DNA from: Owenia fusiformis
Taxonomy: Eukaryota; Annelida; Polychaeta; Sabellida; Oweniidae
NCBI GenBank assembly: GCA_903813345.2
Contig: CAIIXF020000007.1
Coordinates: 11,601,730 to 11,661,729 of the forward strand
DNA: 60,000 nucleotides
Direction of reading: 5' to 3'
A program made the translations under genes and the position numbers. The notes below the pieces were generated by a model. That model searched no databases. It had not been told where the DNA came from and saw only the letters and a program-made list of their open reading frames with translations. Shown here in pieces: positions 45,303-56,571 of this stretch. Each line of letters opens with the position of its first letter. Position 1 is the first letter of the stretch.

Positions 45303-47244
45303 TTATTCCCCCTTGAGTTTTAATACTTCGTTTGCCATAGTTGGTTCTAAATTTGGAAATATGAAGATTGTCAGTCTGTCTTGTATTGTGGTCGTGTACC
45401 TGCTGATTTGCTTGAAAATAATTGCAAAATAAGTCATTCGGAAAATTGTATGGACGTTTGATGCATTATAAGTAAAGATAAGAATATTGAGTTTATAAAT
45501 ATCATTTATTTTCAGTATATTTAGTTGTTGAAATAAAGGTGATGATGGTGCTTTATTATATTCACTATTAGTAACTAAGCGGGCAAATCTTTTCTGCAGC
45601 TTTAATAGGATATCAATATGTGCTTTCCTGTCCCACCTCAAGCTGGGATGCAATATTGTAAGTGTGAATAAATAAGTGAGTAATAGATATTCAATAATGA
45701 TCTGATACTGAGTTTTTGTTTTATTCGAAATAGAGTACCTATGGTTTATGAAATTTTTAGTGCAATTTTTCGAATATGTTCTTTCCAATTTAAATTTTGG
45801 TCAATTATAACGCCAAGAAGATTTGTTGAAAAAACACGAATAATGTAAGAGTCTCTAATTTTGATTGAAATATTATCTGGTACCCTATTTTGTGAAGTTG
45901 TAAAGACCATAAAGTTGGTTTTATCAATGTTCAATGAGAGTTTATTAGCACAGAACCAATCATCTACAGTTTTTAATTCATTATTCACTATATCAATTAA
46001 GGAATAAATATTTTTGTCAGAGCAAAGAATATTTGTATCATCAGCAAAAATTACATATTTGAATAAATTGCTAGTAGAGATTAGGTCATTTATGTAAAGG
46101 ATGAAAAGTACGGGGCCTAAAATGGATCCCTGAGGGACACCACATTGTATTGTTTTTATATCCGAGTATTCATGTTCAAAAAAGTAGTTTGCTTTCTGTT
46201 ACTAAGATAACTTTTGAACCTTTCCAAGGATTTACCCTGGAAGCCGTAAAAATTCAATTTAGTAAGTAGAATATCATGGTTAACCGTATCAAAGGCTTTA
46301 CTTAAATCCAAAAAGATCCCTAAACTGTAATGTTTATTCTCCATAGCTTTCCTTAGGTTTTCTAGGAAAGTTAAAATAGCTAAACAAGTAGATCGATTCC
46401 TTCGAAATCCGAATTGATTGATACAGATTATTTTGAATTTTTCAACGAACTCAACAACTCTATTATACATAATTTTCTCAAATATTTTAGAAAAAACTAA
46501 TAAAAGTGATATCGGCCTATAATTACTGAAGTATCTTTGATCATTCTTTTTGAAGATTGGAATAATTTTGGCTATTTTCAATTGATCTGGGAAGACACCA
46601 GTCGAGAGAGATAAATTGGTCAAATGGAGCAAAGGAGGAGTGAATATGTCATTTGAATTCTTAACTGTTATTGGTTTAATTTCGTCATACCCTGCTGCTG
46701 AATCTTTTAAATTATCAATAATCTTTTTGACTTCTTTATCTGTTACGCGTCTTAAAAATATACTTTGATTGAATGAATCTGCCAATTTGCTTAAGTAATA
46801 TTTTGGGGAAAAATTAGCATTTTTTATATTATTTGCAAGATTAGGTCCTACTTCGGTAAAATAATCATTAAAAAGATTAGCAATTTGTTTATGGTCTTTA
46901 ATCAGCTTATTATCATAAATAAATTCCTTGTTTGTCAGATTTGAACGTTTGTCTCTGTTGAGAATTTCATTAATGTTTTTCCATGTTTCCTTTAGATTAC
47001 CCGAACAACTGTTGAACTTGCGTTTATAGTAAAGTCTTTCCGAATTTCGTATTACTTGCCTTAAAATGCGTTTAAAAGATTTATATTCATTGATTTTTGC
47101 TGAAGTTGGATGCTTAATAGATTTTACATAGAGTTTGTTTTTTTGTTTAATTGATGTAATTATACCTTCAGTTAGCCATGGTTTTTTATTGTTAAATCTA
47201 TATGTCATATTTCTATTCATATATGGGAAGCATTCAGCATTCAT
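45303..47244 (-). pseudogene. Reverse transcriptase region of the retrotransposon
   Basis: Copies element RNA into DNA at the target site in active relatives. On the minus strand it reads KPWLTEGI, FNDYFTEVGPNLA, then RT blocks YRPISLLLVFSKIFEKIMYN, QFGFRRNRSTCLAILTF, GIFLDLSKAFDTVNHDILL, and after a frameshift at about 46156 GVPQGSILGP and the catalytic FADDT (Asp pair at about 46046-46040). A further frameshift near 45750-45790 leads to the C-terminal part with LQKRFARLVTNSEYNKAPS and LNILKINDIYKL. All key RT residues survive but the reading frame does not. Confidence 0.9.
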
Positions 47245-48073
47245 TGTAAACTATCAAAATTTTCTGAATAAATAGGTCATACCCAATGTTCACATCTGTA
47301 CACTTTAATACATCATCAAAATTAATGTTTTCTATCTTTGATTTAAAGTCATCATGATTTTTTTTTTTCATTAAACGAAAATGAATTTTTTCTGTAATTT
47401 GTAAATTAAGTGGCAAATCTGTTACTGCAAAAATAGGAAAATGATCTGAAATATCAGTCATTATAATTCCAGATTTGTTAATGTTTAATGAGTTTGTAAA
47501 AATATTATCTATAAGTGTGGCTGTTCTTGATGTTACTCGAGTAGGTCAATAAATGGTAGGATAAAGGTTAAAGAAATACAAAGTGTTCAAAAAATTGTCC
47601 GTTCCTGCATGGTCTGTGTTTAGTAAATTGATATTAAAATCACCCATAAGAAAAATATCTTTGTTTTCTTGTGAAAGTATTCCTAAAAATTGGCTTAATT
47701 CGCGATTAAATATTTCAAGATCGACATCAGGAGGTTTGTAAACAACTGTTATTAAAGTATTTCTATCATTCTCCTTATTAATTTCAATAGTTATTGCCTG
47801 CATATCATAATCATTTCTTATAATCAAATCATCTCTTGTTTTATATACAATATTTTTCTTAATATAAATGCCAACTCCACCACCTGTTCTTGCAGTTCTA
47901 GAAATAAATTCAGAGTTAAATCCGTCTATGTTGAAATCTGACTCATTGCTCTCTTTAAGCCAAGTTTCAGTAACACCAAATATGTCAAATTGATTATCAG
48001 TCAAAACATTTAAATTGGTAAATTTTGAAAAATTATGAGGCAAGCTCCTTACATTTGCACACCTAATAACCAT
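47234..48073 (-). pseudogene. Endonuclease domain of the retrotransposon
   Basis: An APE-type endonuclease/exonuclease/phosphatase domain that nicks target DNA in active elements. Motifs on the minus strand are ANVRSLPHN, DIFGVTETWL, GGGVGIYIKK, VYKPPD, LMGDFNINLL, and, after an in-frame TGA near 47546-47548, TRVTSRTATLIDNIFTNSLN and SDHFPIF. The frame is the same on both sides of the TGA. A frameshift near 47240 separates it from the RT. Confidence 0.88.
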
Positions 48074-48207
48074 ATCACCGTACCATTCATAATCAATAAG
48101 TATTATGTATTTATATAAGTGACTAAGAAATCAAATATACTGTAAACAAAATGTTTTACTGTGAATAAATAAATATATTAAAAAAAAAAAAAAAAAAACC
48201 ATATCAT
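48068..48207 (+). mobile_element. Short poly(A)-tailed insertion with 10-bp target duplication
   Basis: About 120 bp (48078-48197) with a 20-A tail at 48180-48199 is flanked by AACCATATCA (48068-48077) and AACCATATCA (48198-48207). AATAAATAAATAT lies just before the tail. Poly(A) plus a variable-length target duplication is typical of LINE-driven retrotransposition, so this is a SINE-like or truncated retrocopy. It is inserted opposite to, and interrupts, the retrotransposon above. Its source is not recognised. Confidence 0.8.
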
Positions 48208-48222
48208 TGTGTTTTGTTGATT

Positions 48223-48489
48223 TCAAATTGGAAACTGGTATTTACAAGAATTCATTAATTTTTGGGTATGGATATCTAATGGTGTGTTTTCAGTTCCATT
48301 TGGATTTGAACCAATTGCATTATCAGTTCTAGCGTCAAAAAGTAAATTTTCAAAATTATGTTCCTCCAAGTAGTCATCTAAGTGGAGAAAAAAAGGCAGA
48401 TGCACCATACGATTTATATCATTTTCAGCCATTATCAAAGTAAGATGATGAAGTAAAGTCTTAGTTTTCGTAAAAAAAACGATGCGCAT
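48223..48489 (-). pseudogene. N-terminal piece of the retrotransposon ORF
   Basis: The frame ends with a CKYQFPI stop. Joined across the poly(A) insert and one frameshift, it leads into the endonuclease frame (LKSTKHNDMVIRCANVRSLP). Many CR1-like ORFs have a similar CxY segment just before the endonuclease. The start is not known. Confidence 0.5.
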
Positions 48490-49370
48490 TCCACCAGAAG
48501 TATCTTTTAAAGCCCCCGATAAATCAGGCTACGTATACCGCCGTGTTTACATTAGGGGATTAGAAGAGTTTATTTTTACTTTAGGTATGCAAGCAATATC
48601 AATATTTGGCCTTCATGCATGTACTCGTGTGTACAATCAGCATGCCCTTCAATATTATATAAGCCAGGCTATTCAAGTACAACATAATGTACACTATTTA
48701 TGTGTGTACAACATGGGAATACAATTCCCTGGGAAACAAAACACAAATACTTTTTATATGTTCAAAATGAGCCATTTGATTGATGCATACACTTAATACC
48801 TTCATATATAAACATCTACATAGTATATCTAATAGTCATTTTCAATTCCAATGGTGAAACTTGCCTGGTTACGATTATACGGGAAATCAACACGGGACGA
48901 TAGTTGTTCACCTTCCTGGCTTACCTCTGAAGCCTGTACCCTGTAATCTCTTTATATAGGTTAGCGAGAGCGCTGCGCCTGCGCAGTTTTAAACTTTGGC
49001 GCACACTTTAAGATACTATTCTATGCTATTTGATTTACTATTCTGGTCATTCTTTTAAGTAGGAGAAATATGTTACTGAGCAAACTCTAGTTAGAAGCTA
49101 ACCAATTTAGTGAAGAATAGGGCTTTTTAAACAGGAGACTAAAGGTTTTCGTAGCTTTTGATTACGTCAAATTTAAAAGAGCTTTTTAGAAATGACCATC
49201 ATGATTTTAAGTTACTGGGATTCTTTATTTTTCCAAATAACACGCACACACATTTTGTCTTTCTTTATATTAGTCAGGCCCTTAGCCAGGCTGTGTGTGT
49301 GTGTGGGGGGGGGATTGGGGGCTCGTGCGATCTTGAACGTTATTCTTTCTATTTGATCTTCAAGATTTGA
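48490..49370. other. Unassigned DNA
   Basis: No gene recognised. The frame 48482-48796 shows no family resemblance. Confidence 0.45.
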
Positions 49371-49635
49371 CCTTCGGTGACCTTTTCAAGGTCAAAAATA
49401 TATTTTTTCAACTTGCTCCAAATTGACCAATTTTTTTCCAAATTATCTACAAGTTATCAGAATTTCAAATCTGACTTTAGATTTGAGATTTGACCTTCAT
49501 TGACCTTCTTAAGGTTAAAAAGGCTCAAAAAGGTATTTTTTAAACTTGCTTTAAATTGACCAATTCTTTTTCCAAATCATCTACAAGTTATCAGAAGTTC
49601 AAATCTGACTTTAGATTTGAGATTTCAACTTTCTT
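49370..49635. repeat. Tandem repeat, about 155-bp unit
   Basis: TTTGACCTTC, GACCAATTTTTTTCCAAATT, ATCTACAAGTTATCAGAA and CAAATCTGACTTTAGATTTG occur twice in the same order, roughly 1.7 units in all. Confidence 0.85.
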
Positions 49636-49965
49636 CAAATTCAGGGTCGCCCCAGGTGTTGGTTTAGCATGGAACTTTTTTATGTGTGGGCAGAGGGATG
49701 GGTTCGAGCCCCCCCCCATCCCCCTAATAAAACCTGACTACGGACATGTTGCTCATATTGCATGTTAAGTATTAAAAATTGCAATGGATGCACTTATTTT
49801 CATTGGAATCGATATAAAAGCATTCTGGCACTTACAATGACTAAGATGCGCAAGCAACATTTATCATTTCTGGTAAAGGCCAAACATTCATCATAGGGAA
49901 CGACAAACGGCATTCAAAATATGATATCATCAAAAAAACACACAGCTTGGGCAATGAGGGCAGAT

Positions 49966-50562
49966 TCAGATTTCAGATTTATGAACTTTATTACACATTC
50001 ATACCCATAAAAGGTTAAGTGTACACAAAGTAAACACTAATTTTACAATATATCAATACAACAGAAAACAGTATATATAACAACACACAAAATTAACACT
50101 TCATAATAAATAAATAAGTAAATAAATGAACAAATAAATATGCATCATGGATAAGCACATGAATGGTGATTGTGATACGCGTCCATTGTTTATGTCATAT
50201 ATCACACCCTTCTATGTTATATTACATTTATGAATAAATTCTGCTACAATTTCAATTTCTTTATTTTCACAAGACATACAATATTGGAAAAAAAGTGAAT
50301 CGTCCTCCATGTTGAAAAGGTGTTTAATTGGGTTGCCGTGTGATACAAGTTTATCGAGCATTTTCTTTCTATATATACTGTATTTTTTACATGAACGCAT
50401 TATGTGTTTTTCGTTTTCTATTAAATTGCAAACCTCGCAAATTCTTTCATCGATCTTTAATTTTGGGCGTTCGTATCTACCCGTTTCTATTTTTAATTTG
50501 TGGTTACTGATACGAAACTTTGTTAGACTTCGTCGTAAATGCCCATGAGAAACATCATTCAA
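49966..50562 (-). mobile_element. 3' tail of a second non-LTR retrotransposon
   Basis: Minus-strand 50562-50212 encodes the C-terminal region common in invertebrate LINE polymerases: RRSLTKFRISNHKLKIETGR, then a Cys/His segment ICEVCN...EKHIMRSC. Downstream it ends with AATAAAGTTCATAAATCTG and a short CTGAAAT-type repeat near 49966-49985. The endonuclease and RT parts are absent, which fits 5' truncation. It is a different family from the element at 44.9-48.5 kb. Confidence 0.75.
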
Positions 50563-50812
50563 AGGTGTATGGTTATGTGTCGGTCATGGAAATAAAAAGA
50601 AAGCATAGCATGTTCGAAAGAAATGTAAAGCCTACATGCATCGCTATTCCAACAAAGTTATAACATGATCATATGTGAAACTGAGAGTGAAATATATTGT
50701 TTCTTGGATTGACAATGACTCATTCTTTGCTGTAATTTAAATATTAACATAACAATACGAATACAACTAACTTTTGATTGTACGTTTATATTTCAAATAA
50801 TTTTAAAGTCAT

Positions 50813-51167
50813 TTTGTATCCTCCAACACATGCTTAATAAAATTTTACAAAGACAATTCAAATAATTCAAAAATTAAATAATGATGATCTTAACACTTTT
50901 ATTAAGTACTTTCATTTCTCAAAATAATAATCTAAAAATATTTTTCCCAAAAACGATATTTTAATGTTTGGAGGATACAAAATATTGGACAACCTTATCT
51001 AGACAACTTGAATTCGCGATAGAAATTCCTACACTCAATTATATATCTCCATTGTCTGCAATCGAAGATATGTCATCAAAATGTACCTTTTGGCATATTT
51101 TTCACCAAAATAATGCATCAATAGTCTACATTAATATGGCCGATGTGTTGGAGGATACAAATATTTG
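50813..51167. repeat. Inverted repeat built on GGAGGATACAAA
   Basis: TTTGTATCCTCCAACACATG at 50814-50833 faces ATGTGTTGGAGGATACAAAT at 51143-51162. A further direct copy of GGAGGATACAAA is at 50969-50980. It is possibly a small MITE. Confidence 0.55.
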
Positions 51168-51169
51168 AC

Positions 51170-52110
51170 AAATCGTATACATATAGTAAAGCATACTTAA
51201 TTATGTGACCAAGACATATCAAATATCCCGCTTTCAAGAGTTGGTAGCACATACATTTTATTAATATGCTTCAAAATATCAACGCAATCGATACATTTTA
51301 GGTTAAGAAATCCGAGTTTATATTTGCCGAAAAAATAAAATATTTCTTAATTGTCTAAAAATCCATCATTAAAGTGATATTTTAAGATAAGCAATATTTC
51401 AAACAGGTACCTTGTGGTAATGATTGCTTAAAGTCTGGTCAACAAAAAATAACACATTGCATGTCCATGAAATCAACAAATGTCATATATGTCGCAGTCT
51501 CTAGTACGACAGATTTTTAAAATATCAATTGTCGTAAATTGTCCCATATATCCCTACCGATCGTTTGCATTCGAAACTAATAAAAGGCCATGGTTTTTCA
51601 TGATGTCTGCCATACATGATAATTATACACCCATGGGGTTTATACACTAACAATCATTTTATTTTTCCTCTATTGGGGTACTATCAGTGATGTATTTATT
51701 GTATACCTTTATTATTGCTATTCCATTATCTACCTGCAATTTAACAGAGTAGCATTTACAATACAGATTTTAATTATAGAAATATGAATTATAGAAATAT
51801 GAACCCTGTGGTTATTCCCCCTCTTATTTAGAATAAAATGAGGGTTTGTAATCAAATTGATCACACAGTCTATTAGACTAGATTGGGACGTTTTATGCAA
51901 TCCAACATTCTGTATATTTGGGAATCCAATTCTTTTCCTTGGATAAATATGCTCATAAAACGCATCATAAGTAGTTTTTTGTAAATGTTTTTTTTTTATG
52001 TAAAAAGTAATACAGAAAAAACCACACATATCTCAAATATCTAATCATCGCCTTTATGGCTGTATTGTTATTTGTTTTTTCGTCAGAATGATAGGCTATG
52101 CGATGAAGCA
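51170..52110. other. Unassigned DNA upstream of receptor 2
   Basis: AT-rich, no recognised gene or transposon. Confidence 0.5.
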
Positions 52111-52114
52111 GGAT

Positions 52115-52170
52115 TTGCTAGTATTGATTGTACAGGTAGCAACTAGCGCAGATAGAACGACAAAATCAGA
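52115..52170 (+). promoter_or_regulatory. Conserved block upstream of receptor 2
   Basis: Counterpart of 11433-11490. Both lie about 50-110 bp before the start codon and share TATTGATT, AGG.AGCA and a GA(A/G)CGA(T/C)AAAAT-type word. Confidence 0.4.
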
Positions 52171-52224
52171 TACATAGAAAACGTCAATTTGTTAGAGATT
52201 GCGAGCCAAGTATAATTCGTCATA

Positions 52225-53253
52225 ATGTTGGACTTATGGCCAGTGATACTGGGGATCCTAATAGCGATATCTTTGCTCACAATTATAATGAATATTTTGG
52301 TTGCAACAGCGGTATTGACAACTAAAAAGCTTCAAACAGTAACTAACATATACTTGGCATCTTTATCATTCGCAGACACTTTTGTTGGATTCATTGTCAT
52401 GGGAGCGATGGCTGTTTACACCATATATGGCTATTGGCCTCTTGGTAGTACCGCCTGCACCATTTGGGTAATATTTGATTACTGTTGCTGCACCGTATCT
52501 ATGTTGCACCTTGATGTCATCGCTTTCCAGCGTTTCAAAGCCATCAACGACCCTTTGGGATACCATGCTGAGGAAAGGAAAAATTCTAAGCAGTCTGTGA
52601 AACACATTACCGCTATTTGGGCCATCGGAATTTTGGTCTGGCTACCTGCTATTTTGTACTTCAGAATAAAGAGTACATTTGACGGGGACATTGACGAAAC
52701 GGATTGTCTATTTTTGCCTTCTAGAGACTACATAATAACCCAATCGTGCATCGTTTACTTCATACCAGTTATCATCATGGTGTATTATTACTCCAGAACT
52801 GTTCATATGTTCAAGGGGTCCAGACTCTCAAAAACATTTGCAACACATTCGGCAAGCAGAGAGGAGAACGAAGCGATAGCTCCAAAAACACGCTCGGATA
52901 GCGATCATTTTCAAGTACAGGGTACCATTGGAAACATCAAGTCAATAAGCAGCCAAGCGTTGCTACAGAAACGCATTAAACAAGAAAAACGCCTCTCCAA
53001 AATGTTGGGCATAGTAATTGTTTGTTTTTTGGTTTGTTGGTTGCCGTTCTGTTTATTTTGGCCAATAGAGGCTTTTTGTCCAGATTGTATCCCATTGAAA
53101 GCCTACGAAGCATCGATATGGATGGCGTTCATCAACTCAACAGTAAACCCAATTCTAATATTCACGATGAACAAGGATTATCGCAAAGCGCTGAAGAAAA
53201 ACGTGATTCATTCAAACGAGGTGAACCCCTCTGCGATTTCAACAGTGAGTTAG
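52225..53253 (+). CDS. Class A GPCR, muscarinic/histamine-like, receptor 2
   Basis: A 342-aa intronless receptor, closely related to receptor 1 (start MLDLWPVILG against MVDLWQAILA). It keeps Asn23 (1.50), Asp51 (2.50), Cys78 (3.25), Asp85-Tyr86 (3.32-3.33), Arg103 (3.50), a CWLPF motif near residue 271, CPDC in ECL3 and a TM7 with INSTVNP, the muscarinic-like form. Asp3.32 implies an amine ligand at the cell surface. Oddities: the DRY triplet is QRF, NPxxY reads NPILIF, Tyr7.43 is Phe, and the N-terminus is almost absent. ICL3 is about 16 residues longer than in receptor 1, so G-protein coupling may differ. AATAAA is at 53618-53623. It lies 40 kb from receptor 1 with no shared operon-like unit. 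Confidence 0.9.
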   Translation: MLDLWPVILGILIAISLLTIIMNILVATAVLTTKKLQTVTNIYLASLSFADTFVGFIVMGAMAVYTIYGYWPLGSTACTIWVIFDYCCCTVSMLHLDVIAFQRFKAINDPLGYHAEERKNSKQSVKHITAIWAIGILVWLPAILYFRIKSTFDGDIDETDCLFLPSRDYIITQSCIVYFIPVIIMVYYYSRTVHMFKGSRLSKTFATHSASREENEAIAPKTRSDSDHFQVQGTIGNIKSISSQALLQKRIKQEKRLSKMLGIVIVCFLVCWLPFCLFWPIEAFCPDCIPLKAYEASIWMAFINSTVNPILIFTMNKDYRKALKKNVIHSNEVNPSAISTVS

Positions 53254-54870
53254 AAAGGCTCAACTGTCATAATATAAAACTGTGTAGCTATATTATTCTT
53301 ACACGTGTGAAACATTCGTGTCACTTGTATTTGGCCCAACTAGAGATTGGCCAGATGCACATATTAAAGTTGTACTAAAACCAACTTAAGAATCTCTTAA
53401 TATCTTGTTTGTAGCACAAATAGCATCCATTGTGTTATGGTGACTACAAAGCTTGAGATGTTTTCCCACACAGCACGATTTATTAAGATAAGACTGTCAA
53501 CTTCTGAAATGTTGTTATTTTGCGCACTTTTTGAGGTCACCTGGCCATAACGTACCGTGTGCCGAGTTATCCAAAAATTGTTGTTGCAAACCACTACTAA
53601 GGCTGAACCAAAGTAGAAATAAACATTAGTTTCACATTCGCACGCATTCCAATAGCCAAATAAATATTTTTAATTGATTGAACTTCACAAAAAGAAATTC
53701 TTGAGGAAAGAGCACTGCACTATTATTCATTACATATTCAAGGAATTGATTGAAATGCATTTGTGAAACCGTATATCGATAACTGAAAATGTTAACCCAA
53801 TAATTATATTTTGGCCTTACAGCATTCCTACTATGTCCTGATCTCATGTGCATTTACAGAAATACCAGCTAGAAATGGTACGTCTATTTTTGGGAGACTC
53901 TTCAATTCAACAATGCTTTTAACATGATACATACCATGTTATATATCAAAACACAGCTAATTGATATGAAAAATATATGTTACAATAATATTCAATTTTT
54001 ATTTTTCCTTTTTTGAAAGAAACGCTCAGAACTCCATTGAATTTTAAAGTGCTCATTTAACCATGTAAAACGTTGCATTTAGTGATTTTAAAATATGGTA
54101 ATTTGGTCATAACCTTTTTATTCCTCATCCAAGTCACCTCAAATTTGGTATGGGGCAACATTTGCCAAAGGTCTAATGAAATCTTGTGACGTCACCAACG
54201 CATATCCGCCATCTTGGATGCCCAAGAAATGGTAAAAATGTGTAAAACTCAAAAAGACAAACAAACACAGTACCTTAGGCCCTTATTATCTTTTTGAAAG
54301 TCAAAACTATGAAGACGTAGCCCCTATACTCCATGTACCATTATTTTAAGTTTAATTGCATTGTTATGCATGTATTGGGACCAGCAGGTATTTATCATTT
54401 GTCCCATTTAGCATTCTTTTCTCCGAAAATATTTTTTGACGTTGTAAAATTGATTAGGGTACTTTCGATAACATTCTAAAATGATATGAGCAAAACAACT
54501 GATATCATAATTGGTATGTCCAGAATGCTCATAGCCCATATTTAATGATTCGGTCGAGTTTAACATATTTCTATTGAGCTCAGTATGACATTTTCCTTTG
54601 AACGTGCGTGACATCAAATTGTCCCATCTCGACTTTTTCACCTTTGAGTTTTAGTAGGCGGAATCCAGGGAAGAAAAGACGGCAAATAAACTTATAAAAT
54701 AAATTATATTATGCAATGATAAAAATGCTCATGAGCTCAAGATTCCATTGCTATATCACAAATTCGGGTTGAAAGGTTTTAATCCCCAAACACTTGCAAT
54801 GTTTGCTGTTGTATAACTAACACGCTTTCAATACATTTATGACGTGTATGGTGTTACGCAGTAAACACGA
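53254..54870. other. Receptor 2 3' flank and unassigned DNA
   Basis: No further gene seen. Open frames 53632-53853 and 54408-54641 have no recognised similarity. Confidence 0.5.
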
Positions 54871-54874
54871 TACA

Positions 54875-55345
54875 AAAATATGTCATATTCCGCAACGAAT
54901 ATGGCATATTCACTTGCAGTGTATGCCAGATTCACCTGCGGTATATGGCATACACACTAACCAATGAGAACGTGATACGGAAGTACGCAAATGTCAGTTG
55001 CATCGATTGAACGAACAAGTTAAACGTTATAAATTATCATAATGATTACTGAATCAACAGTACTGTGTATGGAATATGTTAACTCTGCAGAAGTATCAGT
55101 CACCAATCTCGCGTAATGAAACTTACTAAATCAATCCAGGATTCATATATTAGTACCCGACGCACTAACTATATTGGTAATCCAGCGTAGTTTTACATTT
55201 AGAATCGATTCTCGCAACCACTGAAATCAATGTATCGCATATTCACTGCGGAATATCGCATACTCACCTGCGGAATGTGACATATCAGGTAAGTATGGCA
55301 TATTCACCCGTATCACAAATACCGCGCAACCATGAATGTATGCCA
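54875..55345. repeat. Cluster of GGCATATTCACCTGCGG-type words
   Basis: Words of the form GCATATTCACYTGCRGWRTATG occur several times at 54883-54955 and again at 55230-55340, in both orientations, separated by about 270 bp of unrelated sequence. Confidence 0.65.
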
Positions 55346-56193
55346 TATATTCTTTGCAAAATTGATGAAAATAGCCTCAATCATGCAATAATTGGGTCAA
55401 CATAAGAGTGAATAACTCGATTTTGAAATCCAGGGTTTCATTTTTATCTATAAAAATCGTATTTCGCAGCAAATTGTTTCAACCACACGCGTCATGTCAC
55501 GTGACGTAAAATTTTGAAAATGAAATCAGTTTTGCCGCAAAAACAGACAGAATCTGTCTCGAGCTGACTTCATATCCCCGATATCATTGGGTAAAATAAA
55601 CTTTTGGAATTGTTGATGGTTCATCATCGTAAAGTGTGACCTTCGTACGGTAAGATAACATTGATATCTCTAAATCAGGTAAAATGGTTTAAGTACAACT
55701 TTAAGTGATTTGCCTCATTTTATGTTGGACAATGCGTTCATTATTTGAACGTCTATCAACCTAGGTATGTGACCTTGAATTGATTGTTGACCTTTCAAAG
55801 TTTGACCCATCCATATTTGATACGACACAATGGATTACTTTATAGAGGGCGCTGTTGAAAAGTAGAAGATCTAGATATAAAATATAAAGGTCTGATGGTT
55901 GACATCACGTTTCCACAGTGGCGTCTTAAACATGCTGTAAATGAAATTCGAACATGACTGTATTCACGCCTTCTATTAAACTGTAAACAAAGTCAATGCT
56001 TCAGCTGGGTTATATTCGAGATCAAATCCTCAGCTCTGTACTAAGTGTTTCGTTAAGTGCACTCAATGGAGTTCAGGCTGTTCCGTTCTTTTCCGTTCTT
56101 TTCGCAGTGATTACTCCGTTATATGGATATCCGCCGTGATCTTTTTGATTCTGGGCAATATAGAATTAATTTCAATAATTATCACTGTAGTAG

Positions 56194-56356
56194 ATATGCG
56201 TGAAACCAATAAAACAGGCCGAAATGTCAATAAAAAAACTTCAGTCGGGGTCAAGAGGTAAGTAAACAAATTGGAACAGTCAAACGCTCAACTGGAAGTA
56301 GAAATGAAAAAATTGGAAATCCGCAACGAAATTGACGATTTTGCATTATTCTGGTG
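56194..56356 (+). other. Possible exon relic with coiled-coil character
   Basis: Frame from ATG at 56194 reads MRETNKTGRNVNKKTSVGVK, then R and a TAA within AGGTAAGT, a strong splice donor. The same frame continues as VNKLEQSNAQLEVEMKKLEI and ends TTCTGGTGAGT, another donor-like site. The heptad pattern of Leu and charged residues suggests a coiled coil. It could be one or two exons of an unseen gene, a relic, or chance. Confidence 0.25.
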
Positions 56357-56417
56357 AGTTTTCATGTTCGAATCGTAATATAGACCTCAGAGCAGGGGTA
56401 CTAGTTTCTGTTTGTAT

Positions 56418-56571
56418 CTGATACATGCCTTTCATTTTGGCCATATCTTTGATACATGCCTTTCATTGTGGCCATATCTTTTGATACATGCCTTTCATTT
56501 TGGCCATATCTTTGATACATGCCTTTCATTTTGGCCATATCTTTGATACATGCCTTTCATTTTGGCCATTG
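56418..56571 (+). repeat. Tandem repeat, about 32-bp unit, five copies
   Basis: The unit TGATACATGCCTTTCATTTT then GGCCATATCTT is repeated with few changes. Confidence 0.95.

Larger units (their letters stand above)
44921..48489 (-). mobile_element. Dead non-LTR retrotransposon (CR1/Jockey group)
   Basis: About 3.4 kb of element on the minus strand, with N-terminal piece, endonuclease, reverse transcriptase and a 3' tail ending in AATAAATAAAAAAAATAAAA near 44945-44921. Frames are broken by an in-frame TGA near 47546, frameshifts near 48220, 47240, 46156 and 45750, and a 120-bp insert at 48078-48197. It is therefore inactive. Clade assignment within CR1/Jockey-type elements is uncertain. Confidence 0.88.
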
